Shown in pieces: positions 1 through 8,589 of a stretch of 61,484 nt of DNA. Each line of letters starts with the position of its first letter. The stretch's first letter is position 1. The notes beneath the pieces were generated by a model, which was not told the origin of the DNA, searched no databases, and saw nothing but the letters and a program-made list of their open reading frames with translations. The DNA is from Acetobacter malorum (lineage in GTDB: Bacteria > Pseudomonadota > Alphaproteobacteria > Acetobacterales > Acetobacteraceae). The position numbers and the translations under genes are program-made. The stretch spans positions 1-61,484 of the forward strand of contig NZ_LHZC01000037.1 of assembly GCF_001580615.1 (NCBI RefSeq), given 5' to 3'.

Positions 1-67
1 GGTCATGCTCTAAAGCTAGGCTTGAGTTGCCGATAATATGAAAATTCAGACTTGAAACGAGTGTCTT

Positions 68-898
68 GTGTACCCTTTGCTCGCTCTGATTGTTGCAGCC
101 TTTATTTGTTATTCTTATTTCTGGTCCATCCTTGAATGGGGACTAATTGGCGGGGTCGTTTATGGCCTCTATCGGTTTGTCACAATGCTGGTGGCATCCC
201 AGGATCGGCAAGCTCCAAGACCTCATTCTTCTTTTAGACCTTCAGCCTTCCAGGCCGAGAGTGATGACCCTCTGCCGACACTTACGGATGACGCGCCGTC
301 TCCTGATGCCGTCATTGAAGAAGTTGATGACGCCCTCGAAAATGAAGCAGCTTTAAAAATTGGAAAAGAGGGAGAGCTTCGCGTTGATCGCATTTTGAAT
401 CGGGTGGCTATGGATCATCTGACAGATGTCTATCTGGAAGATGAGCGTGGCCTGACACAGATCGATCATATTGCAAAAATGCCATGGGGACTGGTGGTGG
501 TTGAAACCAAAACCTATGGCGGTTTTATTTCAGGCACTCGAAACTATCAGGAATGGAAGCAAAGCTTTCGTCTGGTTGGGAGTGATAAATATTATCTATT
601 CCAAAATCCAGTTTGCCAGAATTTTCGACATCTTGCTGCCGTCAGATATGTTACCGGCTTAAATGACCATGTTTCTTCTATGGTTGTGTTTGCAGGCTCA
701 GCCCGCACAAGTCGACGTGTGCATAATCAAATTGTCCGAATCAAACATCTGAAAACAGCACTGCGCCAGCGTCCCACAACGGATTATCTTCCAGACAGGA
801 ACCGCGATGCAGCGTGGGATGCCTTGAAGCGGCATGCCTATGCCAACAGCGGACGGGCAGCAGAACATCTTGAACAGCTTAAAAGACGCTCACAGTAA
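68..898 (+). CDS. NERD domain-containing membrane-anchored protein
   Basis: Predicted 276-residue protein starting at GTG. Residues about 5-42 form one or two hydrophobic segments (LLALIVAAFICYSYFW), so the N-terminus is probably membrane-anchored. From about residue 97 there is a NERD (nuclease-related) domain: GKEGELRVDRIL, then QIDHI near residue 131 and VVVETK near 146. These are the acidic and Glu-x-Lys positions expected of the PD-(D/E)XK-like fold. The family is linked to DNA processing, but its biochemical role is poorly known, and nuclease activity here is only inferred. The gene is followed, tail to tail, by a LysR regulator and shows no operon partner in the window. Confidence 0.8.
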   Translation: MYPLLALIVAAFICYSYFWSILEWGLIGGVVYGLYRFVTMLVASQDRQAPRPHSSFRPSAFQAESDDPLPTLTDDAPSPDAVIEEVDDALENEAALKIGKEGELRVDRILNRVAMDHLTDVYLEDERGLTQIDHIAKMPWGLVVVETKTYGGFISGTRNYQEWKQSFRLVGSDKYYLFQNPVCQNFRHLAAVRYVTGLNDHVSSMVVFAGSARTSRRVHNQIVRIKHLKTALRQRPTTDYLPDRNRDAAWDALKRHAYANSGRAAEHLEQLKRRSQ

Positions 899-909
899 TT
901 CTGAAGCTC

Positions 910-1851
910 TCAGGTATCCATAATTTTGGTGCCGGGCCAGTTTTGTGAGGCAACCATACTTTTCGCCAGTTCAATAAGAATTTCTCGCACGGCCAGTCCC
1001 GCTTCTGTTTCCGGAATGCTTTCCGGAACACACAGAGAAACGTCTTCCTGAATAACGGGGCTGCACAGCTCGCACACCCGCGATTTGCCGGGCACGATAA
1101 TCTTGCTGGCCACGGACCATGGCAGAATTGTACAGCCGATCCCTGCCGCGACAGCGTCCTGAAGGGTCAGCAGGGCTTCAACTTCCGCAACAATATTGGG
1201 CGTAATCTGCTTTCGGGCAAAAGCCATGTTGATGCGTTTGCGGACAAAATTATAGTCAGGCGGCAGGAGTAAAGGCACTTCAGTCAGATCAGACAATTTG
1301 ACTGGCGATGAGAGATTCTCTGCAAAAGGCGCCTCTTCCGGCACAACCAAAAAGAAATCTTCCTTCATCAGCGGTGTAAAATGCACACCTTTAATAGGGC
1401 CTGCCCCATGGATGACAGCCATATCCAAGCGGCCAGTCATGACCATCTCACTATAGATATCGTCAAAACTCTCGGTGAGATGGAGCGTAATGCCAGGTAA
1501 CCTGGCACGCACTTCCTTGAGGAGTGCTAGTGAGAGGGTAGATCCGGAAGAATATGGAGAAAGCCCAACAGACACCTTGCCGACAAGCGGCCCCCCACCA
1601 TTGCTGATCTCCGTCATAGCGCGATCAAGCTGTTTGATGATGGTCTGAGAATGGCGATAGAGCTCCAGCCCGGCGGCCGTAGGGGTTACACCCATCTTGC
1701 TGCGGATCAACAGCTTCTGTTTGAAGGCTGTTTCCAGCGAGGCAAGCTGCTGGCTCAGGGCGGGTTGTGCAATATTCAGGATATCGGCCGCGCGGGAAAT
1801 GCTTCCGATATCAATGATTTTTACGAACGCTTGTAACCGCCGAATATCCAC
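910..1851 (-). CDS. LysR family transcriptional regulator
   Basis: 313 residues, starting at GTG with a good Shine-Dalgarno sequence (GGAGAAA) upstream. The N-terminal 60 residues are a LysR winged helix-turn-helix (MDIRRLQAFVKIIDIGSISR, then AQPALSQQLASLE). The rest is the periplasmic-binding-like effector domain with the usual LPPDYN and TILPWSVA stretches. LysR proteins usually sense a small molecule and control a divergent or adjacent gene. Here the aminotransferase gene lies on the other strand across a 378-base spacer, so it is the most likely target, and the pxp/acc genes further along are possible ones. The effector cannot be told from sequence. Confidence 0.9.
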   Translation of the reverse strand: MDIRRLQAFVKIIDIGSISRAADILNIAQPALSQQLASLETAFKQKLLIRSKMGVTPTAAGLELYRHSQTIIKQLDRAMTEISNGGGPLVGKVSVGLSPYSSGSTLSLALLKEVRARLPGITLHLTESFDDIYSEMVMTGRLDMAVIHGAGPIKGVHFTPLMKEDFFLVVPEEAPFAENLSSPVKLSDLTEVPLLLPPDYNFVRKRINMAFARKQITPNIVAEVEALLTLQDAVAAGIGCTILPWSVASKIIVPGKSRVCELCSPVIQEDVSLCVPESIPETEAGLAVREILIELAKSMVASQNWPGTKIMDT

Positions 1852-2229
1852 GTTGCTTTCTCCATGCGCCGTATTGAATCAGATTCCTAACGAAATTGTT
1901 ATGGTTCGTCAATAAATGTAAAGTTATTGTTCTGTAAATATGGCTTAACAGAACAAATATAGTAATAAATAAATCTATATAAATAAAATAAATATAATAA
2001 AAACCAAAAATTATCTGTTATTTTTTATAAATCACTTGTTCGGAGTCCGTTTGAGTGCGTCTCTTCCTATAAGAAATGCATTATTTCCTGTCATAGAATT
2101 CTTGTATGGGGGTAGATGCTTTTCAATGCTATCTCCTGCATGGGCGTTAGGCATAAATTCATTTCATATCGATAATTCACTGACTTCTCTCTCGGGGTGC
2201 CAGAGCGGAGTTTTCGGAGTGCGTGTGTG
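1852..2229. promoter_or_regulatory. Divergent intergenic region, LysR / aminotransferase
   Basis: 378 bases between two divergent starts. About 1900-2040 is very AT-rich, with runs such as AATAAATAAATCTATATAAA, while 2050-2229 returns to normal composition. GGAGT at 2215-2219 is a likely ribosome binding site for the ATG at 2230. Promoters for both genes and the LysR operator must lie here, but I could not pick a convincing T-N11-A site among the AT runs. No gene is seen in it. Confidence 0.4.
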
Positions 2230-3432
2230 ATGCCTGGTTTAGCGGATCGACTTAACGGAATTTCCATTTCTGCCTCTGCAGCAATGACGGACAAAGCAAC
2301 AGCGCTGAAGGCCGAAGGTATTCGGGTCATTAGCCTCTCTTCCGGTGAGCCAGATTTTCCGACGCCCCCGCATGTTGTGGAAGCAGCAGTTGAAGCGGCA
2401 CGTGCAGGGGATACAAAATATCCGCCGCAGGCTGGCAAGCCCGCACTCAAGAAGGCCGTCCGCAATAAGTTCCTGCGGGAAAATAATCTGGATTATGCGC
2501 TGGATGAGATCCTGGTTGCCAATGGCGGCAAGCAGATTATTTTTGATGCGATCATGGCCACCTGTAATGCGGGTGATGAGGTTGTGCTGCCCACGCCATA
2601 CTGGATCAGCTACGCCGATCAGGCGCGTCTGGCAGGGGCCAGTGTGGTTCAGGTTCCCTGTAAGGAAGAAAACGGGTTTCGTCTGCTTGCAGACGATCTC
2701 GATGCCGCCATTACAGAGCGCACCAAATGGGTCATTCTGAACTTTCCGAACAATCCATCCGGCACCTGCTGCCCGCGTGCAGATATGGAAGCTATTGCAG
2801 CCGTTCTGCTCAAACATCCAAATGTTTGGATTATGACAGATGATATCTATGAACATCTGGTTTATGACGGCTTTGAGTTCTGCACGATTGCGCAGGTTGA
2901 ACCGCGCCTGAAAGGCCGTGTTCTGACGGTTAATGGTGTCTCCAAAGCCTATGCCATGACAGGCTGGCGCGTTGGATATGGTGGCGGCCCTAAAAAGCTG
3001 ATTGCCGCCATGAACAACATGCAGGGGCAGTCCACCAGCGGCATTAATACGCTAGCGCAGGCCGCCGCTGTTGCTGCTCTGGAAGGCCCGCAGGATTTCC
3101 TGAAAGACCGTGCGCGGGAGTATCAGACCCGGCGTGATCTGGTAGTTGGTCTGCTGAACGCCATTCCGGGTATTCGTTGCCACAAGCCGCAGGGCGCTTT
3201 TTATGTTTATGCAGATATCAGTGCCTGCATGAATAAGGTTTCCGTAGGTGGGAAAACCATTGCAGCAGACACGGATTTTGTCATGGGTCTTCTGGAAGAG
3301 CAGCAGGTGGCTACCGTGCAGGGAACAGCCTATGGCATGAGCCCATTCTTCCGTGTTTCTTACGCGACAGATGTTGAAACCCTGCGCGAAGGATGTGAGC
3401 GGATTGCCAGATTTGTGGCAGGCTTGAAGTAA
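2230..3432 (+). CDS. Pyridoxal-phosphate aminotransferase, aspartate aminotransferase-like class I
   Basis: 400 residues from the ATG at 2230, chosen over the in-frame ATG at 2197 because the family begins near PGLADRL and GGAGT precedes it. Fold type I motifs are complete: SLSSGEPDFPTP near the N-terminus, NFPNNPSG around residue 175, DDIYEHL, the PLP lysine in VSKAYAMTGWRVGY around 238-250, and the carboxylate-binding arginine near the C-terminus (FFRVSYA). It should move an amino group between an amino acid and a 2-oxo acid in the cytoplasm. The AspC/AatA subgroup is likely, but substrate is not fixed by sequence. Divergent from the LysR gene, and followed by a strong terminator shared with the convergent acc operon. 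Confidence 0.88.
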   Translation: MPGLADRLNGISISASAAMTDKATALKAEGIRVISLSSGEPDFPTPPHVVEAAVEAARAGDTKYPPQAGKPALKKAVRNKFLRENNLDYALDEILVANGGKQIIFDAIMATCNAGDEVVLPTPYWISYADQARLAGASVVQVPCKEENGFRLLADDLDAAITERTKWVILNFPNNPSGTCCPRADMEAIAAVLLKHPNVWIMTDDIYEHLVYDGFEFCTIAQVEPRLKGRVLTVNGVSKAYAMTGWRVGYGGGPKKLIAAMNNMQGQSTSGINTLAQAAAVAALEGPQDFLKDRAREYQTRRDLVVGLLNAIPGIRCHKPQGAFYVYADISACMNKVSVGGKTIAADTDFVMGLLEEQQVATVQGTAYGMSPFFRVSYATDVETLREGCERIARFVAGLK

Positions 3433-3479
3433 AAGAAACATACAATCCGGCAAGTCTTTCAAGGTTTGCCGGATAATGA

Positions 3480-3510
3480 AAAACCCCGCTTTGAACAGGC
3501 GGGGTTTTCT
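3480..3510. terminator. Bidirectional intrinsic terminator
   Basis: Perfect 10-bp stem AAAACCCCGC / GCGGGGTTTT (3480-3489 with 3499-3508), T-rich on both strands. It lies between the convergent aminotransferase and biotinyl-protein genes. A second hairpin, CCGGCAA / TTGCCGG, sits just upstream at 3448-3472. Confidence 0.85.
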
Positions 3511-3540
3511 TATGGCTGCTTTATGAAAAGCGTTTGTTAA

Positions 3541-4008
3541 TCAGGCAGGCTGAAGCGTCAGAACTGTCTGACCATAGCCAATCAGATCACCCTCTTTTGC
3601 TATAAACTGCGCCACGGTGCCGTTTTGTGGCGCTGTAATAGGAACCGTCAGTTCCCCAATTTGCAGCATAGCAACGGTATCTTCTGCCTGCACCGAGCTG
3701 CCTTCCGGTGCAAACTCTTTCTTTGTAACAGGGTTGCACAGCAGCACATTCCCAAAATACGGAGCCTTTACCGGAATGTCGGTGGAAGGTGCTTTTTCCG
3801 GATGCGGCAGTGCAGAGGGAGACACATGCACAGCGGAAGAAGCCGCAGAAGGCTCATAGTCACCAACGCTGATACGCAGACGGGTGCCATGGGCATTAGA
3901 CAGCTCAAGGCTGCTCAGGCCCGCGTCCTTAAGCCATTGGCTGATCTGCACAACCTCTTCTGAATTCGGAAGAGTTTCAAAATTCGGGACAGATAAAGGC
4001 ATATTCAT
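3541..4008 (-). CDS. Biotinyl/lipoyl-domain protein lacking the acceptor lysine (AccB-like)
   Basis: 155 residues from the ATG at 4008, which overlaps the accC stop codon as TGATG. A short N-terminal segment resembles the start of AccB (SEEVVQISQWLKDAGLSSLEL, then RLRISVG). A linker rich in Ala/Pro/Ser and a C-terminal biotinyl-type beta-barrel follow (APYFGNVLL ... GQTVLTLQPA). The turn that holds the biotinylated lysine in true carriers (E-A-M-K-V/M) reads MLQIGELTVPI here, so no lysine is available for biotinylation. It is translationally coupled to accC and a normal AccB. It may be a structural or substrate-positioning subunit of the same complex; that role is inference. Confidence 0.78.
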   Translation of the reverse strand: MNMPLSVPNFETLPNSEEVVQISQWLKDAGLSSLELSNAHGTRLRISVGDYEPSAASSAVHVSPSALPHPEKAPSTDIPVKAPYFGNVLLCNPVTKKEFAPEGSSVQAEDTVAMLQIGELTVPITAPQNGTVAQFIAKEGDLIGYGQTVLTLQPA

Positions 4009-5375
4009 CAGGACTGTTCCCTTTTTGCCAGCCAATGCTCCAGATGGTGAATATCCACGCCACCTTCCACAAATCCGGGATCAGACAAGAGCGCCTGATG
4101 GAGCGGAATGTTGGTCAGGATGGTTTCAACCTGCAGTTCAGCAAGGGCCACTTTAAGGCGGCGAATAGCCTCGTCGCGCGTTGACCCCCGTGCAATGACT
4201 TTGGCAATCAGGGAGTCATAATACGGCTGTACAGCGCTCCCTGCGACAATATGCGTATCCAGACGGATGCCTGCCCCGCCGGGTACATCCCAGCGGCTGA
4301 CACGGCCCGGAGAGGGCGCGAAGGAGAATGGGTCTTCCGCGTTAATCCGGCATTCAATGGCATGACCTGTGGTGTGAATAGCGCTTTGCTCGATATCCAG
4401 TGGTTTGCCTTGTGCAATTTCAATCTGTGCACAGACAATATCAATACCGGTGGTTTCTTCCGTAATCGGATGCTCAACCTGCAGGCGCGTGTTCATTTCA
4501 ATGAAGGCGAAAATGCCGTCTTCATACAGGAACTCAAACGTACCAGCACCGCGATAGCCAATATTGCGGCAGGCCTGAGCGCAACTTGCCCCGATTTCTG
4601 CAATCAGTTCGGGCGGGATGCCGGGCGGTGGCGCTTCTTCCAGCACTTTCTGGTGCCGCCGCTGCAATGAGCAGTCACGCGCGCCCAGCCAGAGAGCCTT
4701 GCCATGGGTATCGCACAGCACCTGAATTTCAATATGTCTGGGCTTCTGCATGAAGCGTTCCAGATACAGCGTCGGATTCCCGAAGGCTTGCTGGGCTTCC
4801 TTGCGGGTCAGCGCAACAGCCTTGATCAGATCGTCAGCTGACCAGACTACCCGCATCCCACGACCACCACCACCACCAGAGGCTTTGACAATGACCGGGA
4901 AGCCAACCGCAGTAGCCAGCTCCAGAATAGCCTGCTCGTTGTCTGGCAGGGGGCCATCTGAACCGGGCACACACGGCACGCCGGACGCCTGCATGGTTTG
5001 CTTGGCGGTAATCTTGTCGCCCATCAGCCGGATGGATTCAGGCGTCGGACCGATGAAGGTGATTCCGGCTTTTTCAACAACTTCCGCAAAGTCGGCATTT
5101 TCCGACAAAAAGCCATAGCCGGGGTGAATTGCCGTTGCCCCCGTAACCTTGGCGGCCAGAATAATGGCGTCGGCATCCAGATAGCTGCGGGCAGCAGAGG
5201 CCGGACCAATGCACAGTGCAACGTCTGCTTCCAGAACGTGGCGGCTCTGGGCATCCGCTTCGGAATAGACAGCAACCGTTTCCAGCCCGAGTTGGCGGCA
5301 GGCGCGTTGAATGCGCAGGGCGATCTCGCCCCGGTTGGCAATCAGGACGCGCCCGAAAGGGTGGACCGCGCTCAT
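4008..5375 (-). CDS. accC: Biotin carboxylase (AccC-type)
   Basis: 455 residues, full length for an AccC-type biotin carboxylase, which uses ATP and bicarbonate to carboxylate biotin on a carrier protein. Visible motifs: RVLIANRGEIALRI at the N-terminus, the glycine-rich ATP-grasp loop KASGGGGGRGMRV around residue 165, EAPPPGIP around 250, and EMNTRLQVEHPITEETTGID around 290-310. It overlaps accB by 4 bases upstream and the lysine-less biotinyl protein downstream, so all three are co-translated. No carboxyltransferase accA/accD lies nearby. The adjacent divergent AHS1/AHS2 genes are related to the carboxyltransferase region of urea carboxylase. This is therefore probably not the housekeeping fatty-acid enzyme. 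Confidence 0.9.
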   Translation of the reverse strand: MSAVHPFGRVLIANRGEIALRIQRACRQLGLETVAVYSEADAQSRHVLEADVALCIGPASAARSYLDADAIILAAKVTGATAIHPGYGFLSENADFAEVVEKAGITFIGPTPESIRLMGDKITAKQTMQASGVPCVPGSDGPLPDNEQAILELATAVGFPVIVKASGGGGGRGMRVVWSADDLIKAVALTRKEAQQAFGNPTLYLERFMQKPRHIEIQVLCDTHGKALWLGARDCSLQRRHQKVLEEAPPPGIPPELIAEIGASCAQACRNIGYRGAGTFEFLYEDGIFAFIEMNTRLQVEHPITEETTGIDIVCAQIEIAQGKPLDIEQSAIHTTGHAIECRINAEDPFSFAPSPGRVSRWDVPGGAGIRLDTHIVAGSAVQPYYDSLIAKVIARGSTRDEAIRRLKVALAELQVETILTNIPLHQALLSDPGFVEGGVDIHHLEHWLAKREQS

Positions 5376-5827
5376 GACAGACGTATCAGATGCTGATCGG
5401 CCTCAACTTCACTGCCATCGGTCGCCAGTATGACCTCAACACGGCCAGCAACCTCGGTTTTGACCGGGGTGAAAACTTTCATGGCTTCTATCAGACCTAT
5501 CTGCTGTCCGACGCTCAGAGTGTCTCCTACCGCCACAAAAGGTGGGGCATCCGGGGAAGGAGACAGGTGGAGGGTGCCATACATGGGGGCGGTCACAACA
5601 CGCTCTGCCTGCGGGGGGAGCGCAGGCGTTGGAGCGGGGCTAGATGGGGTTTGCCCGGCAGACGGTTCTACCGATGCGGAAGGGCGGCTGGGAGCAGGGG
5701 GCGCTGATACGGCACCCTGTTCTGAACGCGTGATTTTAAGAGTCTGGCCGCCTTCCGAAATCTCAAGCTCACGGAGCGGAGCACGGCCAAACAGGTCTAT
5801 CAGCGCTTTGAGAGCTTGAGTGTCCAT
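5372..5827 (-). CDS. accB: Biotin carboxyl carrier protein (AccB-type)
   Basis: 151 residues with the AccB layout: an N-terminal segment (ALKALIDLFGRAPLRELEI), a Pro/Ala-rich linker of about 40 residues, and a C-terminal biotinyl domain. The biotinylation hairpin is intact, with IEAMKVFTPV around residues 112-121, lysine in the canonical place. It should carry carboxybiotin between the neighbouring biotin carboxylase and an acyl or amide acceptor site. First of three overlapping genes (4-base ATGA overlap with accC). It lies 5 bases downstream of an SDR gene, so the transcript probably starts upstream of the SDR. Confidence 0.88.
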   Translation of the reverse strand: MDTQALKALIDLFGRAPLRELEISEGGQTLKITRSEQGAVSAPPAPSRPSASVEPSAGQTPSSPAPTPALPPQAERVVTAPMYGTLHLSPSPDAPPFVAVGDTLSVGQQIGLIEAMKVFTPVKTEVAGRVEVILATDGSEVEADQHLIRLS

Positions 5828-5832
5828 AGCTG

Positions 5833-6585
5833 TCAGGATTTAGCCGGTTTCTTTGCAAAGTTCAGACCACCCACAACCTGCATGGTGGGTAGTACTTCCA
5901 TGAAGCTGACATTCATGCGCTGTGGTGCAGTGATGGCAAAAGCGATGGAGTTTGCAAGATCTTCCGGAAGCAGGGAGTCGTATTCATCAAAGAAGCGACG
6001 CTGAGCTTCTTCCATGTTGCCAATCAGGCGGCCGAAGACTTCCGTCTGCACGCGGGCCGGGGAGATTTCCGTTACGCGGATGTTCTTGCCGAACAGGTCA
6101 CATCGGAGCTGCTGAGAAAGAGAATGCACGCCAGCCTTGGTGGCGTGATAAACGGTGTTGCCACCGGCAAACGCGTAATGGCCGGCAATGGACGTGATGT
6201 TGACGATATGGCCGCGATCCCGTGCAATCATGCCCGGCAGAGCCAGACGCGTTAGCTGCAGGACGGCGCGCAGGTTGATGTCCACCAGTCCGTCAATATC
6301 TTCTTCCGTGGTGTTGGTGATGTTACCCGTGCGGGACTGACCGGCATTGTTGATGAGAATATCAATCTCATGCTCTTTGAAGATCGCGCCCATGGCGTCC
6401 AGATCGGCCACGCTGGCGGCGTGCACAATGCAGCCGGTTTCTGCGGCCAGTTTGTCCAGGCGTTCCTTGTCACGGGCCACGGCATGCACTTCCAGCCCCA
6501 GTTCCCGCAGGCGACGGACGGTCGCGGCACCAATGCCAGAGGAGGCGCCTGTAACAAGTGCTGTGCTGTAAGGCTGTGTCGTCAT
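5833..6585 (-). CDS. SDR family NAD(P)-dependent oxidoreductase
   Basis: 250 residues, the standard length of a classical short-chain dehydrogenase. TGASSGIGAATVRRL (about 13-27) is the nucleotide-binding loop and INNAG (about 89-93) the stabilising motif. The catalytic set is S (NITSIAGHYAF), then YHATK around 155. The sequence is close to the YdfG/3-hydroxy acid dehydrogenase group acting on serine-like or malonate-semialdehyde-type substrates, though that is only a resemblance. It leads the transcript SDR-accB-accC-accB-like and is divergent from pxpB, so it probably belongs to the same catabolic unit. Confidence 0.88.
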   Translation of the reverse strand: MTTQPYSTALVTGASSGIGAATVRRLRELGLEVHAVARDKERLDKLAAETGCIVHAASVADLDAMGAIFKEHEIDILINNAGQSRTGNITNTTEEDIDGLVDINLRAVLQLTRLALPGMIARDRGHIVNITSIAGHYAFAGGNTVYHATKAGVHSLSQQLRCDLFGKNIRVTEISPARVQTEVFGRLIGNMEEAQRRFFDEYDSLLPEDLANSIAFAITAPQRMNVSFMEVLPTMQVVGGLNFAKKPAKS

Positions 6586-6883
6586 GATATGAAATATCCT
6601 GATGTCTATGGACTGGAACTGCCCTGCTGTGCAGGCCAGACTTCAATAAGTCATTTCACTTTAGAGACGGAAAATTCCATTGACCAAGATCAGTTCCGTC
6701 TTGCGTCATAAGATTATCCAATGTCTCCGCGTGGCGTGGTGGTCATAAGATTATTGTATGTCATCACAGGCAGATAATGTTGGCGGGGGTTCGCTCTCTG
6801 ACCGTATCGTTACGGACGCAATATAGAACACCTTACAGGATGTTATTTGGTGGCTGCCATTTTACACTATTGTTCCGACGCGC
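6586..6883. promoter_or_regulatory. Divergent promoter region of the acc and pxp operons
   Basis: 298 bases between the SDR gene on the minus strand and pxpB on the plus strand. It contains two exact 13-base direct copies of GTCATAAGATTAT at 6705-6717 and 6742-6754, starts 37 bases apart. Each holds the small palindrome ATAA-GA-TTAT. These are good candidates for a regulator site shared by both operons. No gene seen. Confidence 0.5.
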
Positions 6884-7585
6884 ATGACTGAAACCATCAC
6901 TACGCTGAAGGTAGATCAGTTTGCTGGTTCCGTAGAGGTGCCCACCATCAGCATGATCGGCACGCGGGCCATGCTGTTTGAAGCACCCGGCGCGTTTACG
7001 CTGGCCTGCCAGCGGCGGATCTGGGCGCTAATGGATGCCTGTTCCGAGCGTCCGGATATTGCGGAAGTCATGCCGGGTGTCACTAATCTGATGTTGATTT
7101 TCTCCATCCCGCCGGAAAATCCGGAGACAGTGGCGTGCTGGCTGCGTAAGGCATGGGAGACGCTGCCCGAGAAGCACATCAAGGGGCGCCTGTTTGAAGT
7201 GGCAGTATGCTATGGCGGTGAGCTTGGGTCTGACCTGCCGCGCGTTGCCGAGCATTGCGGCATGTCGCCTCAGGAAGTCATCACGCTGCATCAGGCACCC
7301 CTTTATACAGTGTGTGCGCTGGGGAGCGTGCCGGGGTTTGGCTATCTGCACGGGCTGGACCCGCGTTTGGAAACCCCGCGTAAATCTGTCCCATCCTTAA
7401 AAATGCTTGCAGGCACAGTTACGATTGGTGGACCGCAGGCCGGGATTTCTGCGCTGACAGGCCCGAATGGCTGGAACTCCATCGGTTTTAGCGACCTGGT
7501 GATGTTCGACCCGGAACGCGAGCCGGCCGCCTTGTTCGAAGTGGGTGACCAGATTCGCTTTTATGCCGAAAGTATTGACGTGTGA
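6884..7585 (+). CDS. pxpB: 5-oxoprolinase subunit B-like (KipI/AHS1 family)
   Basis: 233 residues with the AHS1/KipI signature GFGYLHGLDPRLETPRK near residue 150, followed by a GTVTIGGPQAGI segment and GPNGWNSIGF. With PxpA and PxpC this family makes the ATP-dependent 5-oxoprolinase that opens pyroglutamate to glutamate. The same fold forms half of the carboxyltransferase domain of urea carboxylase. First gene of pxpBCA, overlapping pxpC by the GTGA junction. Divergent from accB/accC, which suggests it may work with biotin rather than as an ordinary PxpB. Confidence 0.87.
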   Translation: MTETITTLKVDQFAGSVEVPTISMIGTRAMLFEAPGAFTLACQRRIWALMDACSERPDIAEVMPGVTNLMLIFSIPPENPETVACWLRKAWETLPEKHIKGRLFEVAVCYGGELGSDLPRVAEHCGMSPQEVITLHQAPLYTVCALGSVPGFGYLHGLDPRLETPRKSVPSLKMLAGTVTIGGPQAGISALTGPNGWNSIGFSDLVMFDPEREPAALFEVGDQIRFYAESIDV

Positions 7586-8589
7586 TTACAGTTCTTGAAA
7601 CCGGCGTACTGAACAGTGTGCAGGATGCGGGCCGTTTTGGGTATCGCCATCTGGGTGTGAGCACGTCCGGCGTAATGGACCCATTGGCACTGCGTTGCGG
7701 CAATATTTTGCTGGGCAATGCGCCGGATGCCGCCTGTATTGAAGTGCAGACCTTTCCTTTCAAGGTTCGGTTCGACAAGGCTGTCAGCTTTGTTGTCACC
7801 GGCGGAGAAGGGACGATCAAACTTGGGGAGCGGGCGCTTCAACCATGGTCAGTCGCTACGGCGCAGGCGGGGGACGTTCTGACACTCGACCGCCCTTCTG
7901 TCGGCGCGCGGATGTATCTGTGTGTTTGTGGCGGAATTGATTTGCCGGTTGTGCTCGGCTCTCGCAGCACGCAGTTGCGCGGGGGCTTTGGAGGTTATCT
8001 CGGGCGCCCGCTGCAGGCGGACGATCAGCTTGCGGGCGTTGGTGGTTGTGTGCCGGACGGCTTCGGGGCGGTTCCTCACTTGCGCGCACTTCCCGCAGCC
8101 AGTGCCGAGGAAAAAGAAAAGACCGTGATCCTGCGGGCTATTCCGGCAACGGACCATTTCCTGTTCACGGAAGAAGCACGTGCCCATTTCTGGTCCGCCT
8201 CCTGGCAGATTACAGCGCAAAGCAACCGGCTTGGTTACCGTCTGAAAGGCGGGGCTTTAAAGCTGACGCATCCTGTCGAGTTGCGTTCTTACGGGGTTAT
8301 TCCGGGAATTATTCAGGTCCCACCGGCAGGCGAGCCGATTGTGCAGATGGCGGACGCCAATACAGCCGGGGGTTACCCGCGCATTGCTACTGTGATCGAA
8401 GCTGATTTGTGGCGTCTTGCGCAGGCGCGCATTGGCAGTTTTGTGCAATTGCAGTGCTGTGACCACGCAGAAGGTTTGCAGGCCATGCGGAATGAAGAGG
8501 CTTATTTGCAGGCCCTTCAGGATAATGCAGCCCTTTACAGAAAATCTTTTATGCGCAGGGATGCCGGTCAGGCCGGTAAAAAATCATGA
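7582..8589 (+). CDS. pxpC: 5-oxoprolinase subunit C-like (KipA/AHS2, biotin-dependent carboxyltransferase family)
   Basis: 335 residues, starting at a GTG that overlaps the pxpB stop. The N-terminal signature LETGVLNSVQDAGRFGYRHLG and SGVMDPLALRCGN is typical of AHS2 proteins, and RLGYRLKG and TAGGYPRIATV in the C-terminal half fit too. In PxpABC it pairs with PxpB to phosphorylate or activate the lactam. In urea carboxylase the matching region transfers CO2 from biotin. Length is normal. Overlaps pxpA by ATGA, so all three products are coupled. Confidence 0.87.
   Translation: MITVLETGVLNSVQDAGRFGYRHLGVSTSGVMDPLALRCGNILLGNAPDAACIEVQTFPFKVRFDKAVSFVVTGGEGTIKLGERALQPWSVATAQAGDVLTLDRPSVGARMYLCVCGGIDLPVVLGSRSTQLRGGFGGYLGRPLQADDQLAGVGGCVPDGFGAVPHLRALPAASAEEKEKTVILRAIPATDHFLFTEEARAHFWSASWQITAQSNRLGYRLKGGALKLTHPVELRSYGVIPGIIQVPPAGEPIVQMADANTAGGYPRIATVIEADLWRLAQARIGSFVQLQCCDHAEGLQAMRNEEAYLQALQDNAALYRKSFMRRDAGQAGKKS

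Noticed and set aside
4008..5827. Housekeeping acetyl-CoA carboxylase accBC
   Set aside because: Possible from sequence alone, but the added lysine-less biotinyl protein, the 4-base couplings and the divergent AHS1/AHS2/YcsF genes fit a dedicated catabolic enzyme better.
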